From positions 186,001 to 250,000 of the forward strand of contig NZ_KL543976.1 in NCBI RefSeq assembly GCF_000711795.1: DNA of 64,000 bases, read 5' to 3'. The stretch comes from Vibrio pacinii DSM 19139 (lineage in GTDB: Bacteria; Pseudomonadota; Gammaproteobacteria; Enterobacterales; Vibrionaceae). The position numbers were made by a program, and so were the translations under genes. A model generated the notes under the pieces. It searched no databases and was not told the origin of the DNA. It saw only the letters and a program-made list of their open reading frames with translations. Below, piece by piece: positions 44,162 through 54,251 of this stretch (position 1 is the first letter of the stretch; every line of letters begins with the position of its first letter).

Positions 44162-46708
44162 TCAATGATCGACATGGCAATAGCGCTGCTTAAAATGAAT
44201 CAGCGCTTTGTTAAGAGCCAGTTCTTTGATCGGTTTCACTATTACATAATCTGCACCCGCACGAAGAAACTCTTGTTTGGTTTCTTCCATTCCATCAGCA
44301 GTACAAGCGTAGATTGGAATAGCGAGATTGAGCTCATCACGAATAATTTCTGTTGCAGCAATGCCGCCCAAACTTGGCAATTGGTTATCCATCAGGATTA
44401 AGTCGACGTTAGGATCTTGCTGTAAATAGTCGATAGCGCTTAGTCCATCCTGAACCCAGGTCACTTTCATGCGATATTTTTCACAAAATGCTTTAGCGAT
44501 AAAGGCATTAGTATGATTATCCTCGACCAATAAAACATTGACCGTTTGGTCAAATAACAAGTGAGGTTCAATAATTAAGCTATTTGATACTTCAATCAAG
44601 TCGCTATGGCTGGTGAGTTTTAGTGGCACGGTTACAATGAAATGAGTTCCTTTATTAACTGCACTGGTTAATGAAATTTGGCCACCAAGAATGGTCACTA
44701 AACTATGCACAATCGCCAACCCCAGACCACTACCGCCATATTCTCGTGTTGTCGTTGACTCTGCTTGAACAAATGGTTCAAAGATATCGTCTAAGCGATT
44801 TTGCTCGATACCGATCCCCGAATCTTTCACCTCAATGCTTAAGTCGCACTGCTGCTGAGAGGTTTCAGCACTGATCATGACTTCAATCTTCCCTTGATGG
44901 GTAAATTTCACTGCATTACTAACCAAATTAAAAATAATTTGGTTAAGTCGAACTTGGTCACTATGCACATAAAGATCGGAAAGATTTTTATGGGCAACGA
45001 TGAATTCGACTCTTTTGTCATGACACAGCGGCTGAAATATTTTTTCAACGGCAACCGTTAACTCTAACAACTTAAAGGTTGAATGTTCTATATGAAACTT
45101 ACCTTGCTCAATCTTAGAAAAATCTAGGATGTCGTTGAGTACAGCCAGAAGATGCTCGCCACTGTTGCACAATACGTCCATATGCTCTTTGTCTTGAGCG
45201 TTAGTCATGCGGTTTTTAAGTAACTGCGAAACCCCCAAGATTCCGTTGAGTGGTGTTCTTAATTCATGACTCATCTTCGCTAAGAAATCTGCACGAACAC
45301 GAGCGGTTTCTTCAGCTTGTAGGCGCGCTGCTTTACTCTGTTTTTGAGCCTCAACAAAGCTTGTTATATCTTGGCCCTGAGCCATCACCTGCTCGACCTT
45401 GCCATCACGGAGAATAGGAGAAATATTCCAACGGTAGGTAGATCCATTGATGGTAGTGTTAACACCAGTCAGGGTCGCCCCCTGAGAACATTTGTGGATG
45501 TGAGATTTAAGTTTAACGATAAGTTGCTCAGTGGCACATTCTGTGTGAAAACTACTTTCGCTCGCACGATTGAAACGTAATAATTCACCATTAATACTCC
45601 AAAGCGTAATTGGCGTAAGAGAATAATTAAACAGATCAGAGAATTGCTGCTCTTGCTCATTAAGTCGTTTAAGTGCGTGATGGAATGAGTGACCAAGTTG
45701 ATCAAACTCTTTGATTTTTGCCCCATTAAAACGGGTAAGCTCACGCTGCTCGATAATCGAATCCGTGTATTCAATCAGCTTATTCAATTCATTAGAAATG
45801 CGTTTTGCCAGCCAAACTCGTGTTATGAAGGCGATCGCAAACAACAATAAAATTGTCGCAACCACCCATAAATAGTGACTTCGCACAAAATCAACCACAT
45901 TGGTATTATCTTGAATGGTATAGATCGACAAAAATGTCGGAACACCATCAATCACGATATCAGTGCGAGAGACCATGTAACGACTTGCATTCAGCGAATT
46001 TGAGTATTGCTCCAACCATTCGATATGCTGCATGTCTTTATTTTTTGTGCTGGTGGCAATCACCTGAGTTCCGACCGCAAGTAGAATCGCATCGGCATTC
46101 CCTCCTTGAAGCAAGGAGTTGATCAGCGCAAAGTTATTGTTGAGTACAACACCAATAAATAACATGCCAACCACTTCACCACTTTGTTGATCGATGACAG
46201 GAGCACGACGCAGCATCAAGTAGCGCATTCCTTGACTTGATGATACCTGCGAGATGTACCAATCGGATCCTATTGCCATTCCGGTTGACAATGTATCGAG
46301 TGCTTGGGGCGAGATACCATAAAAACCAACATTAGCATCATCCCAAACCAATTCTGAATCGCGTACGACGAAACGAAAGTCAGGAGAAAGACCAGATGAG
46401 ACCTGATCGATCCCATTAAAAAACCGATTCAGTGCAACATTCTCATCGTTGGTTAACGCTTTAAGTAGGTAAGTGTTACGACCATGGCTTTCTTGCTGGA
46501 TCGCTAATGACTTTAAACGATGATTAAAGATTTCTTGAACTAGGCTTTGTGTCTGCTGTTTACTGCGCGCGATTTCTTGAGAGACAACTTCGCGATTGAC
46601 CTGATAATTTTGCACCGCGATGACCACAATCAATACGGCAATAATAAGAAACACCGAACGTGTCAGTAATTCTGCTAAGTGGCGTTTTCGCTGGTGTCTA
46701 TTAATCAT
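44162..46708 (-). CDS. luxQ: AI-2 sensor hybrid histidine kinase/phosphatase LuxQ
   Basis: The 848-residue protein has a transmembrane pair flanking a periplasmic sensor (about 40-275), a PAS region, HisKA with His481 (FLAKMSHELRTPLNGILG), HATPase (GGSGLGLAIV) and a receiver with Asp774 (DLILMDNQLP). Length, order and the ends of the chain match V. harveyi LuxQ. Known scheme: without AI-2 it phosphorylates LuxU; with LuxP-AI-2 it dephosphorylates it. It lies 9 bases after luxP. Confidence 0.94.
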   Translation of the reverse strand: MINRHQRKRHLAELLTRSVFLIIAVLIVVIAVQNYQVNREVVSQEIARSKQQTQSLVQEIFNHRLKSLAIQQESHGRNTYLLKALTNDENVALNRFFNGIDQVSSGLSPDFRFVVRDSELVWDDANVGFYGISPQALDTLSTGMAIGSDWYISQVSSSQGMRYLMLRRAPVIDQQSGEVVGMLFIGVVLNNNFALINSLLQGGNADAILLAVGTQVIATSTKNKDMQHIEWLEQYSNSLNASRYMVSRTDIVIDGVPTFLSIYTIQDNTNVVDFVRSHYLWVVATILLLFAIAFITRVWLAKRISNELNKLIEYTDSIIEQRELTRFNGAKIKEFDQLGHSFHHALKRLNEQEQQFSDLFNYSLTPITLWSINGELLRFNRASESSFHTECATEQLIVKLKSHIHKCSQGATLTGVNTTINGSTYRWNISPILRDGKVEQVMAQGQDITSFVEAQKQSKAARLQAEETARVRADFLAKMSHELRTPLNGILGVSQLLKNRMTNAQDKEHMDVLCNSGEHLLAVLNDILDFSKIEQGKFHIEHSTFKLLELTVAVEKIFQPLCHDKRVEFIVAHKNLSDLYVHSDQVRLNQIIFNLVSNAVKFTHQGKIEVMISAETSQQQCDLSIEVKDSGIGIEQNRLDDIFEPFVQAESTTTREYGGSGLGLAIVHSLVTILGGQISLTSAVNKGTHFIVTVPLKLTSHSDLIEVSNSLIIEPHLLFDQTVNVLLVEDNHTNAFIAKAFCEKYRMKVTWVQDGLSAIDYLQQDPNVDLILMDNQLPSLGGIAATEIIRDELNLAIPIYACTADGMEETKQEFLRAGADYVIVKPIKELALNKALIHFKQRYCHVDH

Positions 46709-46717
46709 GGTATACCG

Positions 46718-47824
<1,107 letters not shown>

Positions 47825-47960
47825 TCATTAACTAACCAAACCAACGTGAAATTTAACTATTTAGTATCATTATATGTTTAGTATAAAATGGACCGAGTTA
47901 ATAGAATTACTGCATTAACACACTCATTTAACTCGGCTTTTTCATTATGCCGTATAGCGT

Positions 47961-49118
47961 TTAGAACGTAAAAGATAAATTACCAGAAAGACCAAATTGA
48001 TTATCTCCTGCGTAGCTACCCGCAAGATCGATACTCACGAGGTCTCCTGGGCTGATGCCAAGACCAAGGGTAACTTCATCATCTAAGGTGTCTTGAATAT
48101 CGGCTTGATATCCAGCACGTAACTGAACCCAACCAAAGATATTGCCTTCAACACCGAGACGTAGGAACTGAGTTTCATCCTTAAGGTCAGTGAATCGCTC
48201 TTGCTGCGTAACATCCCAATCAACCGTTGCGACAAAGTAATCCATTGCATAACTGCCCGAGAGTGTCACTTGAGTGTTGAGCTTATAACGACTTACTCCA
48301 CCAATATTCAGGGTATCTATCTCTTGTGAGAACAGATCTTTAACCACAACACCAAGACGGTAATTGTAAATCATCCAAACGGCGCCGAGATCAAGGTTAA
48401 AAGCATTCTTGTTCGTTTCGCTCTGGTCATAATCATCAAGATCAAAGTCTTGGACAGAAAGGCTCTGTTTATAAGTACGCAGTTCCTGATATTTAGGCGT
48501 GATACCAAACGATACGTCTTGACCAGCGATAGCAAAACGCTTGGCCAAGGCAACTCCATATTCGGAATAACCAAACGCAATCATATCGACATTCGAATTT
48601 TCATAACGCGATTGTACCGCTAGAGGGGCATCGCCACCGTTCGCTGCAATTTCAGGAGACGCAACAATCTCGGCGTATCCACGCAGGAAGAAGTTTGCTG
48701 ATAAGGTATTGATAGGTAGTGCAACCGCAAGCGCTGCGCCACCGGTCACCGCAAGTGCTTTGTTGTCTGACAATTGAGTAAGATAGCTATTGAGCAACGC
48801 CGCTTGGGCTGGATCTGTACTGCCGCCATTTTCGAATTGTTTGATGCTATCTTGGAGCGAATCGATGGTATCGAGAGACTCATCCGTATCTCGTAACGTT
48901 GCGCCAATCGCTGGCACCAAAATACCAAAGTCATCGCTATCACGGTAGATTGCGGTTAACGCAGGATTATAGAAAGGAGCTAACACGTAATCGGCGCTCG
49001 TCACCCCCGTATTCCCCATCCCGTTGCCACGACCATCCGGAACCACGCTGGCCGAATAGGTAACGCTAGAAAAAGCCAAAGCTCCGAACACCGCTGCTAT
49101 TTTTTTGTATTGATTCAT
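47961..49118 (-). CDS. TraF-like outer-membrane protein
   Basis: The 385-residue protein has a signal peptide (cleavage near TYS-AS), the start GRGNGMGNTGVTSADYVLAP, alternating beta strands and an aromatic C-terminus (GLSGNLSFTF), typical of an outer-membrane barrel. It resembles the TraF_2 family (PF13729). It is not part of a conjugation cluster here. Transport of hydrophobic compounds is possible by analogy only. Confidence 0.82.
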   Translation of the reverse strand: MNQYKKIAAVFGALAFSSVTYSASVVPDGRGNGMGNTGVTSADYVLAPFYNPALTAIYRDSDDFGILVPAIGATLRDTDESLDTIDSLQDSIKQFENGGSTDPAQAALLNSYLTQLSDNKALAVTGGAALAVALPINTLSANFFLRGYAEIVASPEIAANGGDAPLAVQSRYENSNVDMIAFGYSEYGVALAKRFAIAGQDVSFGITPKYQELRTYKQSLSVQDFDLDDYDQSETNKNAFNLDLGAVWMIYNYRLGVVVKDLFSQEIDTLNIGGVSRYKLNTQVTLSGSYAMDYFVATVDWDVTQQERFTDLKDETQFLRLGVEGNIFGWVQLRAGYQADIQDTLDDEVTLGLGISPGDLVSIDLAGSYAGDNQFGLSGNLSFTF

Positions 49119-49188
49119 ATCCGTATCAACCTTATTTTTATTTATTCATTCTCAAGGTTAATACAAAAACCGTCATCCTGACGGGTTA

Positions 49189-49503
49189 TTAATCAATCAA
49201 TACCATATCTAATGTGACCGGAGTTTCACTTTGGCAGGAAACTAAGCGCTCTTTTTTTGCTTTGGGGAGTTTTTTGATTCGAGACTCTAATTTAGATGCC
49301 TCACTACGACTATGCCCTGCTGGATGAGACCACGCCAAAATGAGCGGCGATTTCCCTTTTAAGGCCTTAGCGCCTCGCCCACTGCAATGCTCGGCAAAGC
49401 GTCGCTCTACGTTAGTGGTAATACCGCAGTAGAGCGCGTTATTAGGCATGCGAATCAGGTACACATACCAATTAGTTGTTAAACAACTCGGACTTAGCGA
49501 CAT
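49189..49503 (-). CDS. GIY-YIG family protein (YhbQ-like)
   Basis: The 104-residue protein has the GIY-YIG core in variant form (WYVYLIRM, then LYCGITTNVERRFAEH) and GRGAKALKGKSPL, as in YhbQ. Nuclease activity on damaged or branched DNA is known for relatives. Its ATG shares an A with the yceH TAA stop (TAATG), so it is coupled to yceH. Confidence 0.88.
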   Translation of the reverse strand: MSLSPSCLTTNWYVYLIRMPNNALYCGITTNVERRFAEHCSGRGAKALKGKSPLILAWSHPAGHSRSEASKLESRIKKLPKAKKERLVSCQSETPVTLDMVLID

Positions 49504-50156
49504 TATGCTGTCAATTGTTCAACAAGTTCTTTTAATTCAGTAAGGTCTTGTTTAAGTTGAGCAACCTCTTGCTCGAGTATCTCAATACGTTCACTGCCCA
49601 CAACCGCAGTACTCTCAGGGATATTGGGTATGTCGTTAATATCAACTTCACCACTAAATAGATGCATATAGCGTGATTCACGCTTACCAGGTTCGCGTGG
49701 CAGTTTAACCACGAGCGCACCTTCACTACGCACTGCCATGTGCTCTAACGCGGCTTCAACCTCTTTAACATCCGTAAAATCAGCCAGTCTATTTGTGCGG
49801 GTTCTTAATTCTCCCGGAGTCTGAGCGCCACGCAATAACAAACAACAGGCGATCGCCTTTTCCTGTTTAGTTAATTTGAGGTCGCCAAATTCCGTATTGC
49901 AAAAACGGTGGCGAAATTTGCTAGTGCGGCTGTTGAAGCCACTTTCATCACTTATGAGTCTTCTTGCAATCAAGTTGTCTACGGCTTGTTGAACGTCAAT
50001 TTCACTTAAAGACATGACAGGCTCACGATTGCTTTTTTGGTTGCAAGCTGCAGTTAAGCTATTCAGTGACAGTGGGTAATAATCTGGCGTTGTGACTTCT
50101 TTTTCAATCAGCGCACCAATAACACGTGTCTCAACTTGGGTTAGTTCAATATTCAT
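49503..50156 (-). CDS. yceH: DUF480 protein YceH
   Basis: The 217-residue protein follows Yce[48 protein letters not shown] and [17 protein letters not shown]. The fold has two winged-helix domains; a C-terminal coiled coil ([13 protein letters not shown]) follows. Function is unknown. Confidence 0.9.
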   Translation of the reverse strand: MNIELTQVETRVIGALIEKEVTTPDYYPLSLNSLTAACNQKSNREPVMSLSEIDVQQAVDNLIARRLISDESGFNSRTSKFRHRFCNTEFGDLKLTKQEKAIACCLLLRGAQTPGELRTRTNRLADFTDVKEVEAALEHMAVRSEGALVVKLPREPGKRESRYMHLFSGEVDINDIPNIPESTAVVGSERIEILEQEVAQLKQDLTELKELVEQLTA

Positions 50157-50183
50157 ACCGTTTCCTTGTTATTCTTTGGTTAT

Positions 50184-50414
50184 TTAGTGCTCAGAGATAA
50201 TGACAACTTTTTTAATATTGCCATTTTCATCAATCATGACAATTTTACTACGATTTAACTCTACCTCGGTCACTTCTTGATGAGTTCGCTCATGTTTATA
50301 GGCTTTGATCAATCGAGGGGCGCGCTCAGGTTCACTCTCACTCATTGTAGGGACGATAATTTCAGACGTTTGGTGCATACAGGTTTGAACTTGTTTTAAC
50401 AATAGTCGAATCAT
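50184..50414 (-). CDS. Small unknown protein, 76 residues
   Basis: I do not recognise it. It is polar with a basic/acidic middle (SESEPERAPRLIKAYKHERT) and beta-like end (SKIVMIDENGNIKKVVIIS). The start is uncertain: no ribosome site is visible before the ATG at 50414 or the in-frame ATGs further in. It lies 27 bases above yceH and may share its transcript. Confidence 0.5.
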   Translation of the reverse strand: MIRLLLKQVQTCMHQTSEIIVPTMSESEPERAPRLIKAYKHERTHQEVTEVELNRSKIVMIDENGNIKKVVIISEH

Positions 50415-50562
50415 ATATGGTTACTGAAATTCGCTCAATGACTAGACTCGAGATTGGCGATAAATACATCAAGCTAAAGTAATGATTGATCTAAAGACTG
50501 TTATCGCGCCAGATGATGTGATTTAATCATTGTAGTTAATCAAAATATTAGGAATGGGAACT

Positions 50563-50880
50563 ATGAGTGGTGTCTTTGAAATCGTAGCTCAAGCACGTCG
50601 TAAGAATAAGTTAAAACGTGAACTTTTAGACAACGAGAAGAAAGTTCGTGACAACCGTAAACGTGTTGACTTGCTTGAAAACCTTCTTGATTACATCAAG
50701 CCAGAAATGACCAACGAAGAAATTGTGTCGATCATTAAAAATATGAAAGGCGACTACGAAGATCGTGTTGATGATCACATCATCAAGAGCGCTGAAATTT
50801 CAAAAGAGCGTCGCGATATCAGTCGTCGAATTCGTGAACTGACTGAAGAAGACAAAATCATTCAGGGCAAAAAGAAATAA
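50563..50880 (+). CDS. yeeX: DUF496 coiled-coil protein (YeeX-like)
   Basis: The 105-residue, highly charged helical protein follows Yee[48 protein letters not shown] and [16 protein letters not shown] 50563 is chosen for spacing from AGGA (50550-50553); ATG 50554 is in frame but too close. Function is not established. Confidence 0.9.
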   Translation: MSGVFEIVAQARRKNKLKRELLDNEKKVRDNRKRVDLLENLLDYIKPEMTNEEIVSIIKNMKGDYEDRVDDHIIKSAEISKERRDISRRIRELTEEDKIIQGKKK

Positions 50881-50898
50881 TACCTGATACACAACCCA

Positions 50899-50926
50899 AA
50901 AAGCCTACCTTGCGGTAGGCTTTTTT
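50899..50926 (+). terminator. Terminator after the DUF496 gene
   Basis: AAGCCTACC (50901-50909), loop TTGC, GGTAGGCTT (50914-50922), then TTTT. Confidence 0.9.
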
Positions 50927-51173
50927 ATGCATCAATGAGTGAAATGATACGCCAACATAATTGGTTATTACAATCTTATAAATAACGTAAAACGTTTGCG
51001 TAATCGCTAACCTTCTCCGTTCATATTTTTGGGGCTTTCATCACACATTTAGCCCTGTTATATTTCAAAAAAGTTAATCATTTAGACCATTCGAGGCACG
51101 GAGCTTCCTCAATTATCTCACGATGAGAAGAATTGGTACCGACCTAAGTCGGCAAAATTAAGAGGGTCAAATT

Positions 51174-51419
51174 ATGGATATGGTTGAAATTCTAGGCTAC
51201 GCAGCTTCTATTATGGTTGCAATCTCATTAACAATGAAAGATATCGTTAAACTGCGCGTGCTTAACTTTATCGGTTGTGCGCTGTTTACGGCCTACGGTC
51301 TGATGATCGATGCTTGGCCAGTAGTTGTCACCAATGGCTTCATTGCCTGTGTCAATGTCTACTTTCTTGCAAAAATGCAAATTGAAAAAAAAAGCGAGCA
51401 AGTAAAAAACGTCGCATAA
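51174..51419 (+). CDS. Small YgjV-like inner-membrane protein
   Basis: The 81-residue protein has three hydrophobic segments and the stretches LGYAASIMVAISLTMKDIVK, LRVLNFIGCALFTAYG and WPVVVTNGFIACVNVYFL, like short YgjV-family (PF10688) proteins with a PQ-loop-style pattern. AGAGGG lies 7 bases before the ATG. A short hairpin CCGAC-CTAA-GTCGG (51139-51152) sits in its leader. Function is unknown. Confidence 0.78.
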   Translation: MDMVEILGYAASIMVAISLTMKDIVKLRVLNFIGCALFTAYGLMIDAWPVVVTNGFIACVNVYFLAKMQIEKKSEQVKNVA

Positions 51420-51438
51420 GCAGTACAACAGCGAAGAC

Positions 51439-51472
51439 AAGCCCTTGAGCTTTAAACTCAAGGGCTTTTTTA
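51439..51472 (+). terminator. Terminator after the YgjV-like gene
   Basis: AAGCCCTTGAG (51439-51449), loop CTTTAAA, CTCAAGGGCTT (51457-51467), then TTTTATT. Confidence 0.92.
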
Positions 51473-51494
51473 TTGAAGAGTTTGATTGTTGAGC

Positions 51495-51534
51495 CTAGTT
51501 GTTGTCTATAATAACTAGTTGTTGTCTATAATAA
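51495..51534. repeat. Perfect 20-bp tandem duplication with -10-like boxes
   Basis: CTAGTTGTTGTCTATAATAA occurs twice head to tail (51495-51514 and 51515-51534). Each copy contains TATAAT (51507-51512, 51527-51532). It lies between the terminator above and the end of the convergent ompA-like gene, where no plus-strand gene follows closely. Confidence 0.8.
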
Positions 51535-51579
51535 TCAGCTGGTTGTGGTGAAAACTCACTATTTTATTTGTGGCAACTA

Positions 51580-52197
51580 TTAGTTATTTGCGACAATGAA
51601 CAGCACTTCCACTCGACGGTTGCACGCTTTTCCTGCCTTAGTCTTATTACTACAAGCTGGGACGTACTCGCCATATCCGCGGGTAAAGATCGAATCCATC
51701 GCAACATTATTGCTCAGCAACTTCTGTTTGACGGCGCTCGCGCGTTTCATCGATAGGCTGTCATTTAATGTCGGGGCACCGGTACTATCGGCATGACCGT
51801 CAATCACGATATCAATGCCCGGCTGAGTCGCGAGATAGCTCCCCATCATATCAAGCCAATATGCTGAGTCTGTTGAAACACGAGACGATCCGCTATTAAA
51901 TTTAATCGTGTCTTTAAGCTTAACCATCACGTGATTACCTGGCAGTAATTCGTAATCCACACCATTGTTAACCAAGAAACTCTGTAGATCGTTATAACTT
52001 TGAGTTCTTTGTTGTCCGAATGGGCCTTTCACGCCCGAGCTCGCTATGGTCGGCGTTGTTCCCCAGTCAGGGTAGCGCACATCAAAGTCAGACTGCGGCG
52101 CGGTATCTAGCAGGTCATCACCGAACATAGCCATCTGGTCTTTTAAGCCGCTACATCCAGAAAGTAACAAGATCAGGGGTAATACAAAGCGCTTCAT
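51580..52197 (-). CDS. OmpA-family lipoprotein
   Basis: The 205-residue protein has a lipobox (LLLSGCSG) and a C-terminal OmpA-like peptidoglycan-binding domain (about 85-203): IDIVIDGHADSTGAPTLN, LSMKRASAVKQ, RGYGEYVPACSN and RRVEVLFI. It probably tethers the outer membrane to peptidoglycan. Two Cys residues near the end (PAC, KAC) could form a disulfide. No Pal-Tol genes adjoin. Confidence 0.9.
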   Translation of the reverse strand: MKRFVLPLILLLSGCSGLKDQMAMFGDDLLDTAPQSDFDVRYPDWGTTPTIASSGVKGPFGQQRTQSYNDLQSFLVNNGVDYELLPGNHVMVKLKDTIKFNSGSSRVSTDSAYWLDMMGSYLATQPGIDIVIDGHADSTGAPTLNDSLSMKRASAVKQKLLSNNVAMDSIFTRGYGEYVPACSNKTKAGKACNRRVEVLFIVANN

Positions 52198-52462
52198 TAG
52201 TTCACCGTTGGTTCCTTTTCGATACCATTTCTATATCGGCCGTAACGCCAAGACTTTAGCGTTTTTTGTACTGGTTTGACTTAGTTTTGTTAAAACAATA
52301 TGGCAACAGACCACACAAACTCATTGAAATACATACTTTGTAATGTCATTTTTTAATTCGAGTGTTTCGCTTCGTTGCCTGAACAAGTAGAATCAAACCA
52401 TTGTTAATTCACTGATTTAAAATATCTATATCCCATTGTTATCAGTGATGCTAAGAGAGTAA

Positions 52463-53086
52463 ATGATGAAAAAAATAGCGACTCTGCTCTTTATCGCTTT
52501 GTCTTCGATTTTGGTCGGTTGTAGCGAAAGTGATGCGCCTAAGCAAGGCGAGCACTATCAGACCCTACCCGCTAATTTGGCAACGTTCAGGCTCCCTGCC
52601 GTCACGGAAGTGTTCTCGCTAAACTGTGGCCATTGCCGCAAGATGGAAGACCAGCTTGCCAAAATCGAGAAATTAACGGGGCAAGACATTGGTAAAGTAC
52701 ACGTTACCTTTAACGAAAGTGCTCAAATTGCTGCGATGATCTACTATGCTGCTGAAATGCAATTTGGTAAAAAGCCCGACCATCAAATGATGACGGAACT
52801 GTTTGCCGCAACGCAACTTAGCGATGGTTCAACCTCTGCCGATAAAAAGGCCGCAATTGACCTTGTTTTCCATAGCCGCAATTTTGTCAGTCCTTACGAC
52901 TTCGATGACACCGAGCAAAAACGTCTATTTGCCGCGATGCAAATCGCTGATGACATTACAACTACAGGTCAAATCAACTCGGTACCTACCTTTATTGTTA
53001 ATGGTAAATATCAAGTCATGACGAGTGGACACCGCGATGTTGAAAGCATCGCCGAAACAATCAACTATTTACTACAGCAACCATAA
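52463..53086 (+). CDS. DsbA-like thioredoxin-fold lipoprotein
   Basis: The 207-residue protein has a lipobox (ILVGCSE) and a thioredoxin-like fold with active site CGHC (VFSLNCGHCRKMEDQL) and the cis-Pro in SVPTFIVNG. It probably acts on disulfides in the periplasm as a membrane-anchored DsbA/DsbC relative. The FKBP isomerase gene follows 17 bases later, so both look like an envelope-folding operon. The first two codons are both ATG. Confidence 0.88.
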   Translation: MMKKIATLLFIALSSILVGCSESDAPKQGEHYQTLPANLATFRLPAVTEVFSLNCGHCRKMEDQLAKIEKLTGQDIGKVHVTFNESAQIAAMIYYAAEMQFGKKPDHQMMTELFAATQLSDGSTSADKKAAIDLVFHSRNFVSPYDFDDTEQKRLFAAMQIADDITTTGQINSVPTFIVNGKYQVMTSGHRDVESIAETINYLLQQP

Positions 53087-53103
53087 TTTAACGGAAAGGA
53101 TTT

Positions 53104-53577
53104 ATGTCTAAGATTATTTTTCCAATCATTATCTTCGTACTAGCTGGCTTTTTCATCTATCGTACTTGGACAAATCATAAGGCGAGCGAAGAAAACTTTG
53201 CCGTAGGACAAGCATTTTTAATCGAAAACGGTAACAAAGAAGACGTCATCACGACAGAAAGTGGCTTACAGTATCAAATTCTGCATAAAGGCGAAGGCAA
53301 TACTCATCCAACAGTAAGCAACACGGTTAAGGTTCATTACCACGGTATGCTTCTTGATGGCACTGTTTTTGATAGTTCTGTCGAACGCGGCGAGCCAATC
53401 AGCTTCAAACTCAATCAAGTCATTAAAGGTTGGCAAGAAGGCCTAACCTACATGTCTGAAGGAGATAAATTTCGCTTGTTTATTCCTAGTACGCTTGGTT
53501 ATGGAAAAAATGGTACCGGCCCTATTCCACCAGCCGCAACACTGATTTTTGAAGTTGAATTGTTAGAGATTCAATAG
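53104..53577 (+). CDS. FKBP-type peptidyl-prolyl isomerase, membrane-anchored
   Basis: The 157-residue protein has an N-terminal hydrophobic anchor (IIFPIIIFVLAGFFIY) and a complete FKBP domain: GLQYQILHKGEGNTHP, VKVHYHGMLLDGTVFDSS, QVIKGWQEGLTYM, STLGYGKNGTGPIPP and LIFEVELLEI. It should face the periplasm. AAGGA precedes its ATG, and it shares a transcript with the DsbA-like gene. Confidence 0.93.
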   Translation: MSKIIFPIIIFVLAGFFIYRTWTNHKASEENFAVGQAFLIENGNKEDVITTESGLQYQILHKGEGNTHPTVSNTVKVHYHGMLLDGTVFDSSVERGEPISFKLNQVIKGWQEGLTYMSEGDKFRLFIPSTLGYGKNGTGPIPPAATLIFEVELLEIQ

Positions 53578-53583
53578 AAAGAG

Positions 53584-53612
53584 TAAAGGCCAATCCGTTG
53601 ATTGGCCTTTTA
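53584..53612. terminator. Terminator after the FKBP gene
   Basis: AAAGGCCAAT (53585-53594), loop CCGTTG, ATTGGCCTTT (53601-53610). It lies between convergent genes. Confidence 0.88.
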
Positions 53613-53620
53613 ACTGTTCG

Positions 53621-54019
53621 TTAGTCGATAGCAGCCGTTTCTTTTTTGCTATAGCGACTTAGATGTTTATTTATGAAGTCAGTATCTGCTGCATAAAAGT
53701 CGTCGAGTGGCAAATCTTTGAACTTAACCCATTCAAATTGATCCGCTTTATCGCTAAGCAATGGCTGGTCTTCCGCGTTAAAGATAGCGTAGTAAATACG
53801 TCCACCAAAATCATTAATCCCGCTAAACGTTGCCACATGGCTATCAGCATCAATGCCAGAGATCTCTTGCAACTCTCTTTTTGCTGCATCCGTACCAGTT
53901 TCATTATTCTTAACTGCACCACCGGGAAATTCGCGCATTTCTCCTTGTGCAGAGCATCCGCGCTTTTTAAGTAACACCTTGCCATCATTTATCACTATCG
54001 CCATAGCTAAGTGCTTCAT
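53621..54019 (-). CDS. NUDIX hydrolase with altered Nudix box
   Basis: The 132-residue protein resembles MutT-like NUDIX proteins: AIVINDGKVLLKKRG, then a Nudix box GGAVKNNETGTDAAKRELQE. In the consensus REUxEExGU the second Glu of the EE pair, a metal ligand in MutT, is Ile here (RELQEISGI). Activity may be weak, changed or lost. It ends convergently with the FKBP gene. Substrate unknown. Confidence 0.85.
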   Translation of the reverse strand: MKHLAMAIVINDGKVLLKKRGCSAQGEMREFPGGAVKNNETGTDAAKRELQEISGIDADSHVATFSGINDFGGRIYYAIFNAEDQPLLSDKADQFEWVKFKDLPLDDFYAADTDFINKHLSRYSKKETAAID

Positions 54020-54196
54020 ATTTGACTCCTTTTCTATTTATACTTTATTTCTGGACAGCTTTAGTAGGGTTCTGGCAACACACGAACGTGAGGCACTTAT
54101 TAGAGAGCTGTACAGCAGACCGACTTGAGCGGACAAATAGTAACCTAGCCGCTTGAAGTTCGCAGATGAGAAAAGCAAAAATATGATCTAGGAGAT

Positions 54197-54229
54197 AAAA
54201 AAGCCAGTAGCTTGTAGTGCTACTGGCTT
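54197..54229 (-). terminator. Minus-strand terminator of the retropepsin-like lipoprotein gene
   Basis: AAGCCAGTAGC (54201-54211), loop TTGTAGT, GCTACTGGCTT (54219-54229), with A6 at 54197-54202 giving T6 on the minus strand. It lies just below the stop at 54252. Confidence 0.85.
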
Positions 54230-54251
54230 AGTTTTGTGCGCTAAAACACTA

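Noticed and set aside
47961..49118. TraF-like gene as part of a conjugative element
   Set aside because: No other transfer gene, relaxase or integrase is seen; the family occurs as chromosomal outer-membrane proteins.
51139..51152. Hairpin in the YgjV-like leader as a riboswitch
   Set aside because: It is only a 5-bp stem and no known riboswitch core was recognised around it.
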